Assembly (NCBI GenBank): GCA_964236735.1
Contig: CAXSFM010000002.1
Coordinates: 186,001-250,000 of the forward strand
DNA length: 64,000 nucleotides
Reading direction: 5' to 3'
Source: JAIVJG01 sp964236735
Lineage (GTDB): Bacteria; Acidobacteriota; Blastocatellia; Pyrinomonadales; Pyrinomonadaceae
Made by a program: the position numbers and the translations under genes. This document shows, in pieces, positions 35,517-44,123 of the stretch (position 1 is the first letter of the stretch; every line of letters begins with the position of its first letter). The notes under the pieces were generated by a model. That model was given only the letters and a program-made list of their open reading frames with translations. It searched no databases and was not told where the DNA came from.

Positions 35517-36959
35517 TTAGATGATTGCTTTGTCGTGTGGCCGCGACTCCGGCTCCGCGCGCTCGAAGAACTCCGCGTGCAGGCGCGAGACGGCTTCCCT
35601 GACGCGCTCCTCTTCGATGACGAACGTCAGGTTGATGTTCGACGCGCCCTGCGAGATGAGCAGGATGTTGATGTCGCGGATGGCGTGGAAGACCAGCCCC
35701 GCAATGCCGGGCGTGCTTCGCAGACCTTCGCCGACGACGGAGATGAGCGCGCGTTTCGTCTCGACCTTGACCGCGCCGACCTTCTGCAATTCGGCGACGA
35801 TGGCATCGAGCGCGCTCGTCTCATCCAGCGAGAGAGAGACGCTGACCTCCGAGGTGGCGACGAGATCAACGGCGGTGCGATAGCGGTCGAAGACCTCGAA
35901 GATGGCGTGCAGGAAACCGTATGCGCCGAGCATCCGCGCCGACGTGACGTGGACGATGGTCACGCCCGTTTTGTGTGCGATGGCTTTGACGGTGCGCGGC
36001 GTCATCTCGGCGTCGAAATAGACGACGGTCTCGCGTCCACAATTTTCGCGCGAGTTGCAGATACGGACGGGGATGCCGCAGACGACCGCCGGCAAAATCG
36101 TTTTCGGGTGCAAGACCTTCGCGCCGAAGTAGGCCAACTCCGCCGCCTCCGCGTAGGAGAGGCGCGGGATGGTGCGCGCGTCCGCGACGAGGCGCGGGTC
36201 TGCGGTGAGGACGCCGTGTACGTCCGTCCAGATTTGTATCTCGCGTGCGGCGAGCGCGGCCCCGACGAGCGCCGCCGTGTAGTCGGAGCCGCCGCGTCCG
36301 AGAGTCGTCGTCGTGCCGTCCTTCATCGAGGCGATGAAGCCGCCGAGCACGGGCACTTCGCGGGCTTCGATGATGGGCAACAGTTCCGCGCGCGTGCATC
36401 GCTCGGTTTCTTCCTTGTGCGGCGTGGCGCGTCCGTGCTCGTCGTCCGTGTTGAGACAACGCCGCGCGTCAACGTAGCGCGCCGAGACTTTGTGCGCGCG
36501 CAGGACGGCGGCGAGCAGCGACGCGGAGAGGCGTTCGCCGTATGCGACAATCTCATCCTGCAAGCGTGCGAGCATTAACAATGACGGCGGCTGTAGCACG
36601 GCGTGATTTTCTTGTTGGCGCACATCGGCCACGTCGCGCAGCAGTCCGGCGATCTCGCGGCTCGCGCTCGCCATCAACTCTTCGATGTTTGTCCGGTCGT
36701 CTCCGTGCAAGAGAGAGCGCGCGACTTCGTGGTGACGCTCGAAGTGTTCATCGAGTCCGCGCGAGGCCATCGCGGTGTCTCCCTGTTGGGCTGTCTGCAC
36801 GCTCGAAAGAAGCGCGTCCGTCATGCGGGACATCGCGGAGACGACGACGACGGGACGCGCCGTTTCGTGTTTGTGTACGAGCGCGGCGACGCGCGTGAAA
36901 GCGTCTGCATCGGCGACGGACGTGCCGCCGAATTTCATAATGATGGGTGTCTGTGTCAT
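35517..36959 (-). CDS. lysC: Aspartate kinase
   Basis: About 480 residues from ATG 36959 (MTQTPIIMKFGG). Kinase signatures KFGGTSVADADAF, VVVSAMSRMTDAL and GRGGSDYTAALVGAAL are followed by two C-terminal ACT domains (VTIVHVTSARMLGAYGF; ALISVVGEGLRSTPGIAG), which normally bind lysine or threonine for feedback control. No homoserine dehydrogenase domain is fused. It phosphorylates aspartate, the first step of the pathway encoded downstream, and is the first gene of the run lysC-dapE-dapB-dapA-dapD-aminotransferase-asd. dapF and lysA were not found in the window. Confidence 0.93.
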   Translation of the reverse strand: MTQTPIIMKFGGTSVADADAFTRVAALVHKHETARPVVVVSAMSRMTDALLSSVQTAQQGDTAMASRGLDEHFERHHEVARSLLHGDDRTNIEELMASASREIAGLLRDVADVRQQENHAVLQPPSLLMLARLQDEIVAYGERLSASLLAAVLRAHKVSARYVDARRCLNTDDEHGRATPHKEETERCTRAELLPIIEAREVPVLGGFIASMKDGTTTTLGRGGSDYTAALVGAALAAREIQIWTDVHGVLTADPRLVADARTIPRLSYAEAAELAYFGAKVLHPKTILPAVVCGIPVRICNSRENCGRETVVYFDAEMTPRTVKAIAHKTGVTIVHVTSARMLGAYGFLHAIFEVFDRYRTAVDLVATSEVSVSLSLDETSALDAIVAELQKVGAVKVETKRALISVVGEGLRSTPGIAGLVFHAIRDINILLISQGASNINLTFVIEEERVREAVSRLHAEFFERAEPESRPHDKAII

Positions 36960-37357
36960 TAAACCGGGAGCGCGCGAAAATAAAATAAATTCGTCTGGCT
37001 GCGTCATCAAAACAAAATAAAGAGGTCGGTCGTGAGCATACACGACTGCACGCGGCGACGTAAATATGTGGATAAGTTTTCCGCATTTGCATCACCATTG
37101 GAAGAGCGCAGTTGACAAACACGCTCGTATTTCTTAATTATTAAATGTCGCCGTCGTTTTAACGCGATAGCGCGGCCATTGCTACTGCTCCTCTCACGCA
37201 AGACAGTTCACGAATAAGCATCACAGTTAATGACGCGCCGCCGGTTGCTCGCGCAGACGTTTGACGCACCTCGTATTTTTCCACGCTCCACATAACTCTC
37301 CGCACGCAAGGCCGCGCTCGACGGCCACAGGCGCGCACACTTCTTCGGAGAGGACGG
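36960..37357. other. Divergent intergenic region between lysC and the YIP1 gene
   Basis: A 398-bp region without a credible gene. It holds the plus-strand promoter at 37112-37140 and presumably a lysC promoter reading left. An AT-rich stretch around 37060-37145 contrasts with the GC-rich surroundings. Confidence 0.6.
37112..37140 (+). promoter_or_regulatory. Near-consensus sigma-70 promoter for the YIP1 gene
   Basis: TTGACA (37112-37117), a 17-bp spacer and TAATTA (37135-37140) directed at the gene starting at 37358. The resulting leader would be about 210 nt, long enough for post-transcriptional control, though no known riboswitch was recognised in it. Confidence 0.6.
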
Positions 37358-38956
37358 ATGAGAAACAGCATGAAACCCGAAAGTGAAATCTGGCAGGTGA
37401 TGACGCAGGGCGAGATTTATCAGGCCGACCTGACGACGCTCAAAGAGTGGGTCGTCGAAGGATTGGTGCAAGCGACCGACACGGTGCGAAAGGGCGAATT
37501 GAGATGGATCGAGGCGGGGCGCGCTCCCGTGCTGCGCCGCGTTTTCACGGGCGATGAGAAAATCGTCCCGCGCGAAACTCCTCCCGACGCTGCCGCCAAT
37601 GTTGTCGCTGCTGCTGCCCCTGTCATCGCCGGCGAGCCGCCCGCGCACGTCCCCGCTCATCATGCCGCAGAGTCTCGTGCGACGTTCACGGAGTCTGTTG
37701 CGGAGCCTCCGGTCGAAGCGTCGGCGGAGCCATTTCTGATGTCCGTCCCGACATCGGCGACGGGCGCGGCGGCGGCAGTGGCATCGCCTTTGGCGGGGTG
37801 TTGGAATCATCCGCAGCAGACGCCCGCTTTCGTCTGTCGAGAGTGCTTCACGGCTTTCTGTCGCCCGTGCACGAAGTTCGTCAAGAATACGGAAGTCGCT
37901 CTCTGCGAGCCGTGCGGCGGATTGTGCCGACCATACGAAGACGTGAAGGGGAAGCAGGACTTGTTCGAGCAACAGAGCGCGAGCTTCGGTCTCGCGGATT
38001 TCAAGCGCGCCCTCGCTTATCCGTTTCAACATCGCATCAGTCTGGCCTTCGGCGCGGGACTCTACGGTTTGATGTTGCTGTCGGGGATACGCGGGCGCGT
38101 GCTGGCGTTTGCGGCGCTCTTCGGTTGTATCTCAATCGTCATCAACAAGGTGGCGTGCGGCAAATTCAACGGCGACTTTCTGCCCGACTTTAGCTCCTTC
38201 AATTTTCTGGACGATGTGTTGATGCCGGCCCTGCTCGGACTCGGCGTGACCATCGTCGCGCTGGGACCTGTGATTTTGCTGATGCTCGCGCTCCTCTTCG
38301 GCTGGCTCGGCGGACTCAAAAGTCAGGCCACGCAGCGCGCGGCTGACGAGCGTCTTCAACAGATGCAGAGACAGGCGCACGAAGAGGCGCAGAAGATCAC
38401 CGGCAAGGAACTGAACCCCGAAGACATAGATGCCATCGCGAGCGGCAACGCGGAGCAACAGCGAGCCGCGACGGAAAAGCTCAAGTTGCCCGTGCCGGAG
38501 CGCACCACGACGCAGAAACTCGAACAGGCGGACGACGGCCACGACATGCTGACGACCTTCGCCATCCAACTCTTGCAGCGTCCCGGCCTCATGCTCTTGC
38601 TGGGGGTGCTGTCAATCGCGTGGGCGGTCTTTTACTACCCGATGGCGCTGGCCGTGGCGGGATACACGGAAGATTTCAAGTCCGTCATTAACCCGCTCGT
38701 CGGCCTCGACACGATCCGTCACATGGGCAGCACTTACGCGAAGGCGTTCGGCATGTACCTCGCCGTGCAAATCGTCGCGCTCATCATCAGCCTCGGCGTC
38801 GGCGTCATCACTGCGCCCTTCGACATGCCGTTTTTCGGTAACCTGCCGGCGACGTTCATCAACGGGATGGTGACGTTCTACGCCAGCCTCGTCATCGCGT
38901 GCGTGCTGGGGCTGGCGTTGTTCAAGTCGGCGGACAAGCTTGGGATAGAAGTTTAA
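37358..38956 (+). CDS. YIP1-family membrane protein with GYF-like and zinc B-box-like domains
   Basis: 532 residues from ATG 37358 with GGAGAGGA upstream. Residues about 10-65 resemble a GYF_2-type interaction domain (IWQVMTQGEIYQADLTTLKE). A Cys/His cluster follows near residue 150 (CWNHPQQTPAFVCRECFTAF, then CRPCTKF and CEPCGGLC), typical of a B-box zinc module. The C-terminal half has about five membrane helices of the YIP1 family (VLMPALLGLGVTIVALGPVI; FGMYLAVQIVALIISLGVG), interrupted by a charged loop rich in Gln, Lys and Glu. The soluble part probably recruits a partner to the membrane. The function is unknown. Confidence 0.8.
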   Translation: MRNSMKPESEIWQVMTQGEIYQADLTTLKEWVVEGLVQATDTVRKGELRWIEAGRAPVLRRVFTGDEKIVPRETPPDAAANVVAAAAPVIAGEPPAHVPAHHAAESRATFTESVAEPPVEASAEPFLMSVPTSATGAAAAVASPLAGCWNHPQQTPAFVCRECFTAFCRPCTKFVKNTEVALCEPCGGLCRPYEDVKGKQDLFEQQSASFGLADFKRALAYPFQHRISLAFGAGLYGLMLLSGIRGRVLAFAALFGCISIVINKVACGKFNGDFLPDFSSFNFLDDVLMPALLGLGVTIVALGPVILLMLALLFGWLGGLKSQATQRAADERLQQMQRQAHEEAQKITGKELNPEDIDAIASGNAEQQRAATEKLKLPVPERTTTQKLEQADDGHDMLTTFAIQLLQRPGLMLLLGVLSIAWAVFYYPMALAVAGYTEDFKSVINPLVGLDTIRHMGSTYAKAFGMYLAVQIVALIISLGVGVITAPFDMPFFGNLPATFINGMVTFYASLVIACVLGLALFKSADKLGIEV

Positions 38957-38969
38957 GGGAAGAAGGTTC

Positions 38970-39072
38970 ACCACAGAGGACGCAGAGGGACACAGAGGAA
39001 AGACAGAGAAAGAATTGACCAATCCGGTTCTTCCTCTCTTCCTCCTCTGTGTCCCTCTGCGTCCTCTGTGGT
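38970..39072. repeat. CAGAGG-family inverted repeat 1
   Basis: 38970-38999 (ACCACAGAGGACGCAGAGGG and on) pairs perfectly with 39043-39072 over 30 bp, with a 43-nt loop. It lies between the convergent YIP1 and GxxExxY genes. Its right arm is a direct repeat, on the GxxExxY sense strand, of the arm at 39471-39500, so the GxxExxY gene is bracketed by same-orientation copies. Confidence 0.9.
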
Positions 39073-39081
39073 TAATCTCTC

Positions 39082-39453
39082 TTAAAGCACGAAACGCTTA
39101 ATCCCGTCCTTCAAATGCAGGACGTGGAAGTTAATCAGCAGCGCGACGGGCTTGCCGCTCAGTTTGAGATAGGAAAGAACCTGCGCGTGATGCACGGGCG
39201 CGAGGGCTTCGACGGCTTTTAACTCTACGATGACGAGGTCTTCGACGAGCAGATCGAGACGATACCCGGCTTCCAGCTTCACGCCGTCGTACACGACCGG
39301 CAGCGCGACCTCGCTCGCCACCTTCAGACCACGCCGCACCAACTCGTACTTCAGGCACGCCGTGTACGCACTCTCCAACAACCCCGGCCCCAGCGCGGTA
39401 TGCACGCGCATCGCCGCGTCCACCACCGCCCCGCTCACCTCATTCTTTTTCAC
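39082..39453 (-). CDS. GxxExxY family protein (PD-(D/E)XK nuclease-like)
   Basis: 123 residues. The name-giving motif is GLLESAY near residue 25. RLDLLVEDLVIVELKAVEAL near residue 65 has the D...ExK spacing of PD-(D/E)XK nuclease folds, to which this family is assigned in Pfam (PDDEXK_3). The biological role is not established. It overlaps the end of the helical-protein gene by 14 bp. ACCACAGAGG repeats lie immediately after its stop and immediately before its start. The combination of a small nuclease-fold protein and flanking copies of a repeat family suggests a mobile or repeat-processing unit. Confidence 0.85.
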   Translation of the reverse strand: MKKNEVSGAVVDAAMRVHTALGPGLLESAYTACLKYELVRRGLKVASEVALPVVYDGVKLEAGYRLDLLVEDLVIVELKAVEALAPVHHAQVLSYLKLSGKPVALLINFHVLHLKDGIKRFVL

Positions 39454-40150
39454 TTTTCTGTCCCGCCTTCCCTCCGTGTTCCTCCGTGCCCTCTGTGGTT
39501 AATGTTTTGGGACGCCCCGCACGCTCGACGTGTCTCGCGCTGTCCCATGCGGCGAGTGTAGCGGGGTCTTCGCGATAGCGGTTACGGACGACGGCGTCGA
39601 GTTGGCTGACGATCTTCGCGCCCTCCGTGATGGCCGTTTTGATGGCGGTGGTGGCGGCGATGCGCGCGGCACGGCTCTGGTTTTGACCGGCGACAGACTG
39701 CTCGAAAGCGTTGATGTCGGCTTGCAAAGTTTCGATGAAGTCGGCGGGCATGGCGCGGCGGATAAATTCCGCTTTGAGCGGCAGGGCGTCGGCGGCGAAG
39801 GCGCGGGCGGCGGCAAGCAAGGTCTGATCGTTGCGGTTATCGCGCGGGCGTCGGAAACGCTCTGCGAGTCCGGGCGTGTCGAAGTCCATCGCGCGTGCGG
39901 TGCGACTGATGGCTTCGAGGTCGGCGTTTAATCTGGCGCGTGCGTCGGCGCGTGTCGCGCTGTTCTGCGCGGCGGTGTGGAGGCTGGAAGCCTGTGTGGT
40001 GGTGTGCGCGTTGAGCGCGTTGACGTGCGTGTTGAGGGTGGCGGAAAGTTGCGCGCCCATTGTGTCGGCGGGAAAGTCTGCGGCGTGTTCGGCGCAAAAT
40101 TGGCGCACGCGCGCCAACGCTTCGTAGTGGCGTCTTTCGGTGTCTTTCAT
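39440..40150 (-). CDS. Alanine-rich helical protein of unknown function with repeat-encoded C-terminus
   Basis: About 236 residues from ATG 40150, with AAGGAG six bases upstream. The sequence is almost wholly helical and rich in Ala, Arg, Asp and Thr, with probable coiled-coil segments (ARVRQFCAEHAADFPADTMG; AAARAFAADALPLKAEFIRR). The last 20 or so residues (TTEGTEEHGGK...) are translated from the CAGAGG-family repeat at 39471-39500, and the stop overlaps the GxxExxY start. I do not recognise the family. The repeat probably inserted near the original stop and was captured as coding sequence. Confidence 0.6.
   Translation of the reverse strand: MKDTERRHYEALARVRQFCAEHAADFPADTMGAQLSATLNTHVNALNAHTTTQASSLHTAAQNSATRADARARLNADLEAISRTARAMDFDTPGLAERFRRPRDNRNDQTLLAAARAFAADALPLKAEFIRRAMPADFIETLQADINAFEQSVAGQNQSRAARIAATTAIKTAITEGAKIVSQLDAVVRNRYREDPATLAAWDSARHVERAGRPKTLTTEGTEEHGGKAGQKSEKE
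39471..39500. repeat. CAGAGG-family repeat, single arm upstream of GxxExxY
   Basis: On the minus strand it reads AACCACAGAGGGCACGGAGG and on. It is in the same orientation as the copy directly downstream of the GxxExxY stop (39043-39072) and codes for the C-terminus of the helical protein. Confidence 0.8.
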
Positions 40151-40316
40151 CTGTGCTCCTTGTGGTTGAGGGAAGGATTCATGGGCATCCTTCCGGTGAG
40201 TTGAAGGTGACAAGGCATGTGCGACCGCTTGAAGGGGGAATTATACAAATTTCAGGCGCGCATGAAAGAGAAAAATGTGGTGGGCGAAGAGTTTAACGTG
40301 GTGGGCGAAGAGTTTT

Positions 40317-40461
40317 ACCACAGAGGGCACGGAGGAACACAGAGAAAGCAGAGATAAAACACGCGCAGCCGGATGTGTGACACGCGCAACGGCATCTCTT
40401 CCTCCGTTTTTCTCATCTTTTCCTCCGTTTTCCTCTGTGTAACTCTGTGTCCTCTGTGGTT
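40317..40461. repeat. CAGAGG-family inverted repeat 2, downstream of the restriction enzyme gene
   Basis: The left arm 40317-40344 (ACCACAGAGGGCACGGAGGA and on) faces the right arm 40432-40461, with a long loop of about 87 nt that contains extra CCTCCGTTTT units. The stop codon of the restriction-modification gene (40460-40462) touches the right arm. A tandem duplication GTGGTGGGCGAAGAGTTT sits just left (40277-40316). Confidence 0.8.
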
Positions 40462-43400
40462 AATCCTGTCTTCCCGCTCCCCACACATGCGCGTTCATCT
40501 TCACCGCCCTGTAATTCTCATCTAACGCCGGTTCGAGCAATAAAATCGCCGCGATGCGCCGTGCCATATTCGTTACTTCGCGCGCTTCCTCGACGCTCAA
40601 CGAGCGTTTGAGCAATTCGTGCTCGCGATAACTGAGCCACTTCTTAATCACCTGATAGCCGCCGATGTGATAATCCCAGACGCGCGCGGGGACGTTGCGC
40701 CAGTAGGCCACATCGTTGAGTGAGACATCGTTCGTCGTCTGTCCGAGACGTTCCTGTGCGAGTTCGAGTGAGAGTCCGCGTGCGGAGGCTGTCTGCGAGA
40801 TAAGGTCGAGTTCGTCTGCGGTGTAGTCGCGCGCGTTGAGTTTGCCGCGTCCCGGCATGGTGACGCCGTTTTGCCCGGCGTGTCCCCAACCGGCGGTGAT
40901 TTTCAGTTCGTCCTCAAGATTTCGAGGCTGCCCGCCCGCGATTGGCGTGAAGTTCGCGACGGTGCGAAGCGCGGCGTCCAGCTTGCCGCTTGTGACGCCC
41001 GCGACTGCCGCTTCGGTGTCGAGCAGTTGCGCGATTTGCCGACCGAGCGCGGCGGAGGCGCGCAAAGCTTCGAACGTGGCGGGCAGAGGAATGCGCGGCC
41101 AGTCGCCGCGTATGCCGTCGGCGTTCTCCGCGAGGTAAGCGGGCGAGTAGCCGATGGCGAGCGCGTGCATCCAGACGAGCGCGGCGGTCTCCTCGTCGGC
41201 GTCCGCGTCTGCGATGCCGAGCGAAGCGAGATAGGCGCGTGCGGCAGGCGAGAGGTTGGCTGTCGCTTCTTCATTAAATGTTTCGTTGTAACCGAAAAGA
41301 GTATTTTGGTCATCTGTTTGTTTCGTCTGCTTATCGCGTACCCTGATTGGAAAAGCTATTGCGTGTCCGCGCATTGCATCTCGTGCGATTAAATCTTTGA
41401 CGAACAAAAAAGGAACCCCTTCGGGGCTGGCTACCGATGATGGCCTGCTAACAAGAAATGAATTGCCGCGCCAATTTTGTTGCAAGAGGCTAGGACGTGG
41501 CTCCTTCCAGATAGGACGAACAGAAGTGTAATAGCACCACCGCACGTCAAGTGGACGTAAGTGGTATCTAGCTATTTGTTCTTCTGAGAAAGGTTCCGTT
41601 TGGATTAGTCTTTCCCTAGCCTTTTGTGCAACATATCGCGCACTGTCGCGCGTCAGACCCGGTGCAATCTTCTTAACTGAATCAAAGTCTGCTGTGGGGT
41701 CAAGGAATAATTTTATGCGATGTGAGAGTTTTTTCTTATCAATGTCTATTAAATCGAAAGCTCGATCTTCATCCATCCCTTGTAGCGGCCTGCTGTCACA
41801 TAATTCGGCCAACTTCGGCCATTGTTTGTATTCTGCGGTAACATCTGAGGTGCGAAAAGAGAAGCGGTCGTCCTCGTTCGCCTCAACAATGGTATATCCC
41901 CCGTTTATATCTTTTGCCTCAAGACTTTCAAGCAAATCGGCGCGTTTGGTCACACCCCAGAACTCGCGGTAGCGCACGACGGGCTGCGCGTCGCGCTTCT
42001 GTTTGCGAACCATCAGGCCGATGGCCGTGCCGACGCGGATACCTTCGCGGTTGTAGTCGGTCGAAAACACGCTCGGATCGGGCTTGCCCTCCGGCGTCAG
42101 CTTGCCTGTCTCGCGGCTGTCGCCGTTGAGTGAGTCGAACCACAGCGCGTCGAACTCCTTGAGGAAGCGTTGACGCATCACGACGAACGAAGGGTCGCGC
42201 AGGTAAGAGAAATTCGAGATGTAGCAGACCACGCCCTCGCCGCCCACCGCGCCGCTCAACTCGCGCGCCACGCGACGCTCCGCCAGACGGAAGAAGCGCA
42301 CGTACAAATCGTCGAGGTTGAATTTCTTGATGCCCCAATCGCTGATGAGTCCCGCCTTGTACGGCTCGACCAAGCCCTGTTCCTCTTCGGGACTCGTCCC
42401 CGCGAAAGCGTTGTACGGCGGGTTGCCGAGAATGACGAGAATCGGCTTCTCTCGCTTCACAAGCTCCGCCGCGTCGCGTTCCTCCTTCAACTCCGCGAAG
42501 GTGAAGGCCAGTTGCTTGAGCCGCTCCTTGACCGCTTCCGACGGCGGCTCCCATCCCGTCAGCGCGTTCGTCAGATACACGCCCGCGCGTTCTTCCTTGC
42601 CATCCTTCACGCCGAGCGGCGCGTCCAGACTTTGCAACAGCAAACCGAGTTGCAAATGCGCCACGACGAACGGCGCGGGCAGTATCTCGAAACCGAAGAC
42701 GCGATTCATCGCCGCCTGTTTCAATTCGTGCGCCGCAAACCCTTCCTGGCCGCGCTCGCGCAACGTCTCTCCGATGCGTCTGAGCACTTCGACCAGATAC
42801 GCGCCCGTCCCGCAGCACGGGTCGAGCACATAGACGCGCTCGTCCGCCAGCCCGTCGGCGATGCCGAGTTCTTCGCGCAGCACCGTGTCCACGCGCTCCA
42901 CCATGTAACGCACGATCTCGCGCGGCGTGTACCAGACGCCGAGTTGCTTGCGGAGCGTGGGGTCGAACTCTTGCAGGAACGGCTCGTAGAAATACTGCAC
43001 GGCCTGCGTCTCCTCGAACCTCTGGAAGAACTCCGCGCGCTCCACGCGGTTGAGCGTCGCCGCCGTCCAGTCGAGCACCTCGACGAGATTGAACTGCTGC
43101 AACGTCTGCGGGTCGGCGATGCGGTGAAACAGAGACTTAATCATCGGCACGCGCAACAAATACGTCGCCGTCCGCCAGTCGAACTGCGCGCGATGCTCGC
43201 CCGTGCGCGAATTCTGTTTGTCCCACAGCACCCACGCCGAGAAGATGCCGTAAAAGAGCGTCTGCACGAGCGTCGAGCGAAAGAAGTGCTCGCCCTCCGC
43301 GCCCTCGAACTTCAATCCCAGAGCCTCTTCCAGCGCGCCCCGCACAGATGCCAGCGCAGGCAACTCCGCGCCTTCCAGACGCGCCCGCGCATCGCGCGCA

Positions 43401-43984
43401 TAGGAAGCCAGAAACCGCGCCAACTCCTCCGGCGAAGTGAGCGGCGCGGGCGTCAGCATCACACGCCGCAGATATTCCACGAAACGCTCGCCCTGCGCCG
43501 TCGCCGTCTGGCGTGCGTGCTCTGCCGTCTGCGTCCAGAACTCCGCCTCGTTCGCCGCGAGGCTGTAACGCTCAAGGTTCTTCTGTTCGCCCGCCGCGTC
43601 TATGCCGACGAGCACAAAGTCGCGGTAGTTCGTGACGAGCACCTGCCCGTAGTGCTGCAAATATTTTTTGACCTGCGCGCTGGCCGCGACGACGTTCACG
43701 TCCGCGCTCGTGCCTTTCACTTCAACGCAGCCGCGCTCCGGCGCAGTGCCTTCGGCGGGCGTCCCCGTCGTGCGCTGGATTTGCGAAGCGGTGAACAATC
43801 CACCGTCGGGGATGCCCGCGCCCTGATTCCTGATGTTGACGACGCAGCGGACTTTGGGCTTGAGCGTCTTGCCGACTTCGTTGAGGAGTTGGGAGAGCGC
43901 GGGGTAGTAAGAAGTTTCTTTGACCGCCGAGCCGGTGCGGTGCGTGTCGCGCAAGTCGTTGAGGTATGTTTCGAGTGGGTGCAT
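40460..43984 (-). CDS. Single-chain restriction-modification enzyme (nuclease + N6-adenine methylase + specificity domain, ISP/IIG-like)
   Basis: 1174 residues from ATG 43984. The N-terminal nuclease-like domain has GIPDGGLF and CVEVKG (PD-(D/E)XK pattern, about residues 55-92). The methylase domain has the SAM loop LDPCCGTGAYLVEVLRR (about 386) and the catalytic NPPYNAF (about 520). The C-terminal 500 residues match the target-recognition region of Type ISP enzymes in character (RPLDVRWCYYTSVRP; NGVTMPGRGK). No helicase motor separates nuclease and methylase, unlike classical Type ISP (about 1500 residues), so it is closer to a Type IIG layout. It would methylate one strand of its site and cut unmodified foreign DNA. 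It is flanked on both sides by CAGAGG-family inverted repeats. Confidence 0.85.
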   Translation of the reverse strand: MHPLETYLNDLRDTHRTGSAVKETSYYPALSQLLNEVGKTLKPKVRCVVNIRNQGAGIPDGGLFTASQIQRTTGTPAEGTAPERGCVEVKGTSADVNVVAASAQVKKYLQHYGQVLVTNYRDFVLVGIDAAGEQKNLERYSLAANEAEFWTQTAEHARQTATAQGERFVEYLRRVMLTPAPLTSPEELARFLASYARDARARLEGAELPALASVRGALEEALGLKFEGAEGEHFFRSTLVQTLFYGIFSAWVLWDKQNSRTGEHRAQFDWRTATYLLRVPMIKSLFHRIADPQTLQQFNLVEVLDWTAATLNRVERAEFFQRFEETQAVQYFYEPFLQEFDPTLRKQLGVWYTPREIVRYMVERVDTVLREELGIADGLADERVYVLDPCCGTGAYLVEVLRRIGETLRERGQEGFAAHELKQAAMNRVFGFEILPAPFVVAHLQLGLLLQSLDAPLGVKDGKEERAGVYLTNALTGWEPPSEAVKERLKQLAFTFAELKEERDAAELVKREKPILVILGNPPYNAFAGTSPEEEQGLVEPYKAGLISDWGIKKFNLDDLYVRFFRLAERRVARELSGAVGGEGVVCYISNFSYLRDPSFVVMRQRFLKEFDALWFDSLNGDSRETGKLTPEGKPDPSVFSTDYNREGIRVGTAIGLMVRKQKRDAQPVVRYREFWGVTKRADLLESLEAKDINGGYTIVEANEDDRFSFRTSDVTAEYKQWPKLAELCDSRPLQGMDEDRAFDLIDIDKKKLSHRIKLFLDPTADFDSVKKIAPGLTRDSARYVAQKARERLIQTEPFSEEQIARYHLRPLDVRWCYYTSVRPIWKEPRPSLLQQNWRGNSFLVSRPSSVASPEGVPFLFVKDLIARDAMRGHAIAFPIRVRDKQTKQTDDQNTLFGYNETFNEEATANLSPAARAYLASLGIADADADEETAALVWMHALAIGYSPAYLAENADGIRGDWPRIPLPATFEALRASAALGRQIAQLLDTEAAVAGVTSGKLDAALRTVANFTPIAGGQPRNLEDELKITAGWGHAGQNGVTMPGRGKLNARDYTADELDLISQTASARGLSLELAQERLGQTTNDVSLNDVAYWRNVPARVWDYHIGGYQVIKKWLSYREHELLKRSLSVEEAREVTNMARRIAAILLLEPALDENYRAVKMNAHVWGAGRQD

Positions 43985-44007
43985 GAGTTTGTCGCCTTTG
44001 GGAATTT

Positions 44008-44103
44008 AACCACAGAGGACGCAGAGGCGCACAGAGGAAGACGGAGGAGGAAGGTGTCTTGCTCCCTGCTTCCTCTGTGTTCCTCCGTGTCCTCTGTGGT
44101 GAA
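44008..44103. repeat. CAGAGG-family inverted repeat 3, upstream of the restriction enzyme gene
   Basis: 44008-44040 and 44069-44103 are imperfect inverted copies (ACCACAGAGGACGCAGAGGC against the complement of ...GTCCTCTGTGGT). The loop contains GTCTTGCTCC (44056-44065), similar to the loop motif of the heptamer-stem elements. It occupies the whole gap between the restriction enzyme gene and hicB. Confidence 0.85.
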
Positions 44104-44123
44104 TCTCTCCCCGCCGGGAACGG

